A DNA stretch of 22,671 bases, from the NCBI GenBank assembly GCA_964200075.2, contig CAXNAA020000321.1, positions 1 to 22,671 of the forward strand, written 5' to 3'. This DNA comes from Sphacelaria rigidula (Eukaryota > Phaeophyceae > Sphacelariales). Position 1 is the first letter of the stretch; the number at the start of each line of letters is the position of its first letter. The notes under the pieces are model-generated. The model made no database searches. It saw nothing but the letters and a program-made list of their open reading frames with translations, and was not told where the DNA came from. The position numbers were made by a program, and so were the translations under genes. Below, one piece after another: positions 17,751 to 22,671 of the stretch.

Positions 17751-18714
17751 GCTCGGTGTCCAGCTTTGTGGAGAAAACATATGGAAAAAGCGGCCACAGT
17801 ACACTGATCCGGAAAAACGAGGGAACACGAGACTCCCAACCCAGACACGGGTGAGCTCCCATAGCCAAATCAAGGAAGACTTCGAAAACTTTCCTTGCCA
17901 ACGAAGCGTTCGCCCAGACCGTGCCCACCTCCGTGCACGAGTCGAACCGAGCTCCCAACGCAGATATGGGCGAGCCCGCGAAACCAACCCAAACTTCTCC
18001 GAGGCTTTGCACCCGCTCGTACAGTGTGTCCGTCCCACCGCACGTGGTACAGGCAGCCTTGCAAGTATGACTACAGGGCAGTAACTCTTCGCAAGCGTAA
18101 TGGTTCTTGTATTTTTTGTCGCTTCCGCCAGAAACGGAGAGGGCGACCCACAGAAGCGGACTGGGTGGCCGACTTCGTTGCTTTTTCCTGTTTTTTCACT
18201 GGTACTTTCTTTCCGGCCTTGCCAACTCCCCGGCCGTTGTCAACTCCTACAATCCCGCGGCCACAGGGCCATCTCCTCCTCGCTCGTGACCATGCTTTGA
18301 GTAAGACGAACCGTCCCCTTCTCCTGGAAAATATCATCCCTTCTCCGTCGATATGGGACATGGTATTGTCCTGACCACCCGCAACGATCGTTGCACCATG
18401 CCACCAGCAGCTCTCCGTTACAGCCGCTGCAAATGCTACGCATCTTCACCCGCACGTCTGTAGGTCTGGTCACTCTTGCAGTGCCTTCACTGGTATGATG
18501 GGTGGGCTACCGTCGAGGACTCCTGTTGAGGTGGCCATACAGCCCTATACATCTATGAGGACGTACTACACAGATTGTACCGATTGACGACCCGTTGCTC
18601 ATTGGCTGCATTCGGGCTACGACAGACGCGCTCCCTCTTCCTTGGCCATATTTTATTCGTAGTATTGAATCTACCAATCACGCTAGCGTGTCGAGATATC
18701 CCGTACTAGTCTAG
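17751..18714. other. Unassigned DNA
   Basis: Open frames on both strands at 17653-18374 overlap one another and show no recognisable domain. A cysteine pair in the plus frame near 18110 (SCIFCRFRQKRRG) is not enough to name a zinc-binding family. Confidence 0.35.
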
Positions 18715-18718
18715 TTAA

Positions 18719-18857
18719 CCCTTTGAGAACTAGACCCCCAGGGAGTGCTGATTTTTGTTTTGGTGAATCGGCATCATTTTCAGTTATTTTCAAGTCAAAA
18801 TGATGCCGATTCACAAAGATTCATAGAACAAGAATCAGCACTTTAGTTCCCAAAGGG
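18719..18857. mobile_element. Intact-looking piggyBac-like hairpin MITE
   Basis: TTAA (18715-18718 and 18858-18861) flanks a 139-bp element starting CCCTTTGAGAACTA and ending TAGTTCCCAAAGGG. Nearly the whole length folds back. GTGAATCGGCATCATTTT (18763-18780) pairs perfectly with AAAATGATGCCGATTCAC (18797-18814), and AGTGCTGATTTTTGTT pairs with AACAAGAATCAGCACT. TTAA duplication and CCCTTT ends are the piggyBac hallmark. It has no coding capacity and needs a transposase from elsewhere. Confidence 0.85.
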
Positions 18858-18861
18858 TTAA

Positions 18862-19043
18862 ACTGAGTTCGCAGATTTTATGCTAAATGTTGATGTTGGC
18901 TCGGCGCACGTCGAAGCATTGCTGGACGACTAACCCGGTTGCTAGCAGTTGACAAACAGCATCCCTCACGAAGTTCGAGAGTCGAGTGGGGAAAAATCTA
19001 AAGCTATGACGGAGACCGCTGACATCAACTTGCGTACAGATAT
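18862..19043. other. Unassigned DNA
   Basis: No feature recognised between the hairpin element and the RNase H fragment. Confidence 0.4.
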
Positions 19044-19136
19044 GTGATCACAACACCAGTGTTAGTTTTTTCCGAAATCAAAACTACATTTTCTCTGTGC
19101 AGTGATGTGTCTGGTCTGCATTTTGGTTCAAAGATT
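19044..19136 (+). pseudogene. Fragment of gypsy RNase H domain
   Basis: The frame reads ITTPVLVFSEIKTTFSLCSD then VSGLHFGSKI. This fits the start of Ty3/gypsy RNase H, where '.PVL.f.....F.L.tDAS..g.Gavl' carries the first catalytic Asp (here SDVSG). A stop lies upstream at 19020, and I cannot follow the domain past about 19136. The first half of the DNA could also be read as a pyrimidine-rich intron end (TTTTCTCTGTGCAG), so chance similarity is possible. It is a second, independent retroelement fragment, opposite in strand to the one at 4413-8677. Confidence 0.5.
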
Positions 19137-19537
19137 CGGCGATTTCTTGCGGTGGACGTTGGCCCAACACCTTCAAATGGTGCAGAAAAGATGTGTCAAA
19201 GAAGCACAGCACCTCCTAAACACAGCAAGCCCCGGAAGGACGCGCGGTGATTCTCGCCACACACGCGCATTAGCTCTAGCGCCAGCCCTTGCTTACCGAC
19301 ACAGCAAAATTCGACGAGATTTGTTCAGTGGTGATAAAACGACGGCAGCGGGTCATTCTCCAGCTGAGAATATGCCGATGCCGATCCTTTGTGTGCATCT
19401 TCCTGGAGCGACTGCAGGATTATGCACCATGTCGCGGTTAAACCAAGCTATTACCCAAGAATCGGCATTGAAAAATGGCCGCCCGAGCATGACCTGGACT
19501 CTGAGGCAACCCATGCCATGTCTGTCGAGCAGTTGTT

Positions 19538-20314
19538 TTGACGCACGATTACACCCCTCTACAACCTAGGGACCATCGAGAACACTCAAGCACCTGCTTT
19601 GAACGCTTATGGCCCCGTGTCGAGGTTCAATCAGGTGCTCCCACGCAAGTACATGAAGAAGTGTCACAAAACCCTCTTGTGCTCCCTGGAACCCATGCAA
19701 GGGGGCGGGGCGTGACATGTGCTCCTGGGACGAAAGTTGCACGCCCTAATGTTTTGCTGTTGTCCTCGTTAATTTCCTCGTTGCTGCTGCGCCGCTGTCG
19801 ATTGATTATGGAAAGCCGTTGTTGGCACCTTCGGAGTCGCCGAAGCCCCCATGATGCCACCGACGTGGGGGCTGCTGTTCGAGCAAAAACAACGGGGATA
19901 CTATGCTTCCTGAAGGGTTCAAACGAATCATATACTATTGCCGTAGTACTGCCGACATTTCCGTGCAACCCTTCCTCTCGTTTTTGCTGGATAATGATCA
20001 AATATAGCAGCGATTCATTCGTTTGTTTTCTTTACGCTTGTAGGCCCTCTTGGTGCTCGGGACAAGTCCGAGGTCTTGAAGAACTTACCCATCTCTACCC
20101 CATGACACACCTCGCATTTTGGCGTCGCGGATTGGATCATGACTACCACAACGCGCCGACTCTCGTTCAAAACACTGATTTGATACCCGCGCCCCACATG
20201 AGGTATAGTTCAGACAAGAACCCAGATGCATCTGGCGAGAATCGAGTCGCACTCTTCCGACATGCTGGTTTTCAGTTGTATCATCAGAGTATCTGGGCGA
20301 CGCGTACAGAGTGA
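19538..20314 (+). CDS. Longest open frame of the window, unrecognised, doubtful
   Basis: This 258-codon frame is the longest in the window, but I recognise no domain. The composition (many Arg, Ser, Cys, Trp and no repeated pattern) looks like accidental translation. A different plus frame gives the more protein-like pieces KPSYYPRIGIEKWPPEHDLD (before a stop at 19539-19541) and NAYGPVSRFNQVLPRKYMKK (to 19718). A strong splice-acceptor-like sequence (TTTGTTTTCTTTACGCTTGTAG, ending 20043) falls inside the frame, followed in yet another frame by PLGARDKSEVLKNLPISTP. The region may be a spliced gene or its remains, with exon borders I cannot fix. I would not trust this frame as a protein. Confidence 0.18.
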   Translation: MTHDYTPLQPRDHREHSSTCFERLWPRVEVQSGAPTQVHEEVSQNPLVLPGTHARGRGVTCAPGTKVARPNVLLLSSLISSLLLRRCRLIMESRCWHLRSRRSPHDATDVGAAVRAKTTGILCFLKGSNESYTIAVVLPTFPCNPSSRFCWIMIKYSSDSFVCFLYACRPSWCSGQVRGLEELTHLYPMTHLAFWRRGLDHDYHNAPTLVQNTDLIPAPHMRYSSDKNPDASGENRVALFRHAGFQLYHQSIWATRTE

Positions 20315-20376
20315 AAAAGGCAGTACATGTGTAGCACACCTTCTTGTCCCCCCGTTCATCCTCCAACGTTTTCCAG

Positions 20377-20428
20377 GCAAATTTGTTTTTTTGTTTGCCT
20401 TATACTACCGAGAATGCTGCACGCGAGT
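20377..20428 (+). CDS. Possible penultimate exon
   Basis: AACGTTTTCCAG precedes 20377 as a splice acceptor, and AGTGTAAGTATG at 20426-20437 offers a consensus GTAAGT donor at 20429. The 52 bases between join in frame to the next exon. The encoded peptide would be QICFFVCLILPRMLHAS. The hydrophobic content partly reflects a T run, so the exon could begin elsewhere. Confidence 0.25.
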
Positions 20429-20528
20429 GTAAGTATGGTGTACTCAACCTCTACCCGCCCCAATGACTGTTGTGCCCGTTCTCTGTTGATGCGTGCCCTA
20501 ACCTTTGACGGCGCTGCTGGTGCTGCAG

Positions 20529-20615
20529 GCAAAGGTGGACGTCGGTGTCATTCGGGAGAAATTGCAAAATCTTAGTCTTTCCCTTGAAGCAGCATTGCGG
20601 GGGTTGGATGGATGA
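20529..20615 (+). CDS. Possible terminal exon of a spliced gene
   Basis: The frame begins AKVDVGVIREKLQNLS and ends ALRGLDG before a TGA at 20613-20615. It reads as a charged amphipathic helix typical of a real protein end. Directly before it come a branch-site-like CTAAC (about 20499-20503) and CTGCTGGTGCTGCAG, about 25 nt apart, like the end of an intron. With the GTAAGT at 20429 this gives a 100-nt intron. A G/T-rich untranslated-like stretch follows. The protein family is unknown, and upstream exons cannot be traced with confidence. Confidence 0.4.
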   Translation, partial: AKVDVGVIREKLQNLSLSLEAALRGLDG

Positions 20616-20805
20616 GGGAGTGTTGTGAGCGTGGCTGATGACAGAAACGTGGCGTGACATGGCACGCCAACCTGGTCGTTTTGTTCCGTCACCATGTCTC
20701 CGTGTTTGTTTCCTGTGTTGAATGTGTGTATGTTCGTGTCACGATGTGTGCATGGGTGCTTTGAGCTGTGCTTATCAATTTTGTTTTATCGGGCATGGGC
20801 AGGGT

Positions 20806-20825
20806 GGGATGGGATGGGATGGGAT
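20806..20825 (+). repeat. (GGGAT)4 short tandem repeat
   Basis: Four perfect GGGAT units are followed by GTGAT variants. This is too short to suggest a telomeric tract. Confidence 0.9.
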
Positions 20826-21844
20826 GTGATGTGAAGAGTGTCGGTAGCGCAGGGCCTGATGCGTTCCGATGCCGGGCGTACGATCTGGTTTCTGTTTGTT
20901 CTTGGTGATGTATCTTTGTATTTGATTGACTGGACCGGATTGAATCCGGTTAACTAGGTTCTTGGACCGGCTCATGGAAGGAAAGGAGATTCGTGAACGA
21001 AGATTCGGTCTCGTTCAGGTGGTGTAGACACTTTCGTTCATGGCTGAAATAAACACACACGGATGCAGAGATTTCGTGCTCGCATACTGGCAAATCTTGA
21101 TGGAACTACGGTGAACCACGAGCAGAAATGAGCCATTTCCCGTAGCGGAACATGATTCTGACGCGGTATGGGGGTTACTGCTCCCCCTTTCGATGTAGTG
21201 AAGTTCTGCTATCGGTGTACGGAAGGACAGCCGTTTCCCAACGACGATACGCTGTAGGCCTTCGTCTGCTACATTGCCGCCCACGACCCTCGACCATAAA
21301 TCAAGACGATACATTGAGGCGCGCTGCGGGGGAGGGACTCGAGGCGTTGGTGAGGCGTTGGTGGGAGTAGAAAGTGTTACGGGGGATGTCATGGCTCAAG
21401 CCCATATGTTACGGTCGATGTTCTCAACTCGTGACGCAGCGTCGACTGTTGCAGACCGCGCTTCCGGTAGTGGTGTGTCCCTCCTGTAAAAATCCGCCGT
21501 TCTATTCTTTTATTTATGTTTTTGCCCTTTTGTCTGTTTGCATCTTGCATCTCGTTTGCAAGCATTCAAGTAGCCCGAGCTTCGAAAAACTCAGTCTTGG
21601 AACCTCGCAGGGGAGGGGGGAAGCAGAGAATGGGATGATTTCCTCCGTCATTTTTACAGGGTTGCTGGGCGGCAGACAGGGAGGGAGTGGATGAAGATCT
21701 GTGACGTATGTACTGTGGAGTGTGTATTTCGTTGTGCACACTGTTCACGTGTTCATGTTGTGTTTGAGATGTCTATAGGCCCGTTTTTATTTGTTTCCCC
21801 TCCTATTTCTGTGCGTGGCTTCTGAAGCGGAAATGTGACGGCTG

Positions 21845-21993
21845 TCCTTATGATATACATGGACGTCGAAGTCACGTTGCTGGCAGGCAGGTCAGAGAAA
21901 TTATGAGTATTACTAACACTTCCTTATGATATTCATGGATGTGCGAGCCACGTTTCCGGCAGGTCAGGGAGACCGCCAATATTACCAACATAT
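21845..21993 (+). repeat. 76-bp tandem duplication
   Basis: TCCTTATGATATACATGGAC (21845) recurs as TCCTTATGATATTCATGGAT (21921). Both are followed by a CACGTTGCTGGCAG/CACGTTTCCGGCAG block, GGTCAG and TATTAC.AACA. There are two diverged copies in the G/T-rich stretch. Confidence 0.75.
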
Positions 21994-22606
21994 CCCATTT
22001 TCGTGGCTGGGGCATTTGATTCACGTGGGAGTATTCTCCAACATATTCCTGACCGGGGGAGTAAATATCCGGACTTGTGTATGTGATCGTGTATTATGAT
22101 GCACAGGGCGTGTTGGTGACCGATGCCTATTTTCGTATTTTTCTTTTGTGTTGGTGTTGTTGTTTCGAGCTAGAAAAAATCAATTTGCATGTTTTGACTG
22201 GGAAAGTGGATCGAATAGCAAAGCATAGGATTGGCAAGCGATTCTCGCGGCAGGTTTATTTTGATGGAGCTGTCCGAAGTGAACGTTCAAAGGCACCGTC
22301 GTTATTGTGTCGATCGCGTCGGATTACGCCTTTTTATCCGCAATTATTATCCGCTCTTTTGTTCTTTTTCGAATGCTTGGTGACAAGAAACAAATGACTG
22401 TTTCTGTAATCATGGACGGGAGTTCTTTTTTTTTTGTGACTGTAACAACGAGCGAAATGTCGTTTCTGGCTGGTTGATGATTTGGTGCATATGTGAGGGT
22501 CTTGGATCAGCGAAAGATGGAGAGAAGAGAAGGCAACGGATATGCAGGAGTTTTTTTTCATCCGAAAATACATGGTTCGTGTTTTGTGACTTCATCTATG
22601 CCCCGC

Positions 22607-22607
<1 letters not shown>

Positions 22608-22647
<40 letters not shown>
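22608..22647 (+). repeat. Poly-C run of 40 bases
   Basis: Forty consecutive C follow CCCCGCA and are followed by AACCCCCAACAC near the window edge. Runs this long are unstable and hard to sequence, so the exact length is uncertain. Confidence 0.95.
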
Positions 22648-22649
<2 letters not shown>

Positions 22650-22671
22650 CCCCCAACACACCACCACGCCC

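Larger units (their letters stand above)
20616..22600 (+). other. G/T-rich, 3' UTR-like DNA
   Basis: The plus strand is rich in G and T words (TGTGTTTG, GTGTGTATGTTCGTGTC, TTTGTTTCC) for about 2 kb, with no recognisable coding region. Such DNA is seen in long 3' untranslated regions of some stramenopile genes. If the exon at 20529 is real, this is probably its 3' UTR, at least in part. I cannot place a polyadenylation site. Confidence 0.35.

Noticed and set aside
17820-17980. Similar CTCCCAACCCAGACACGGG and CTCCCAACGCAGATATGGG about 119 bp apart as a tandem repeat
   Set aside because: The match covers only about 25 bp with mismatches and does not extend to the sequence between.
18480-18660. 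Possible copia integrase fragment (GGLPSRTPVEVAIQPYTSMR)
   Set aside because: It vaguely resembles the 'kTPyE...kP' block, but it is short, the surrounding residues do not fit and a stop follows soon. Too weak to call.
20806-20825. GGGAT repeats as an internal telomere tract
   Set aside because: Only four units, and the motif is not a known telomere repeat of the likely host group.

Overview
This window looks like repeat-rich nuclear DNA of a eukaryote. There are no operons, Shine-Dalgarno sites or long intact ORFs. It is packed with old transposable-element remnants, a long (GTT)n microsatellite, a 40-base poly-C run, and a G/T-rich stretch at the right end that reads like a long 3' untranslated region behind a possible spliced terminal exon. 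A stramenopile, perhaps a brown alga, would fit the GTT microsatellite and G/T-rich UTR-like DNA, but this is an inference from texture and no marker gene proves it.

Layout. Positions 1-3257 hold no recognisable gene, only a fragment of a small hairpin element and one weak coding-like stretch. Positions 3258-9204 are one copy (copy A) of a terminal-inverted-repeat (TIR) element. Its ends read TTGCACACGTCGGA or the inverse, and arrays of a roughly 42-bp GAGCTAC-rich repeat lie inside both ends. Inside copy A sits a dead Ty3/gypsy retrotransposon of the chromovirus type (4413-8677, minus strand). Still readable are two diverged LTRs, a probable primer-binding region and polypurine tract, and remnants of protease, reverse transcriptase, integrase and a C-terminal chromodomain. 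RNase H and much of integrase have been lost by an internal deletion. Positions 9205-13129 are mostly unassigned, with one inverted-repeat element, a tRNA-like sequence and the GTT array. Positions 13130-13370 are extraordinarily dense in ACGT.

Positions 13420-14951 are copy B of the same TIR element, lacking both the retrotransposon and one small TTAA-site hairpin element. Copy B is therefore a natural 'empty site' that proves two insertions in copy A and gives their order relative to the TIR element. The rest (14952-20376) carries further TTAA-flanked piggyBac-like hairpin elements, a tandem duplication, a stray TIR end, a second tRNA-like sequence and an isolated gypsy RNase H fragment. 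Around 20377-20615 there is a plausible intron and terminal exon on the plus strand, followed by about 2 kb of G/T-rich DNA.

The retrotransposon pieces form one broken gag-pol unit read right to left. The TIR element and the TTAA hairpins look non-autonomous and would depend on transposases encoded elsewhere. No intact, working new system is evident. The most informative finding is the nested insertion history recorded by copies A and B.
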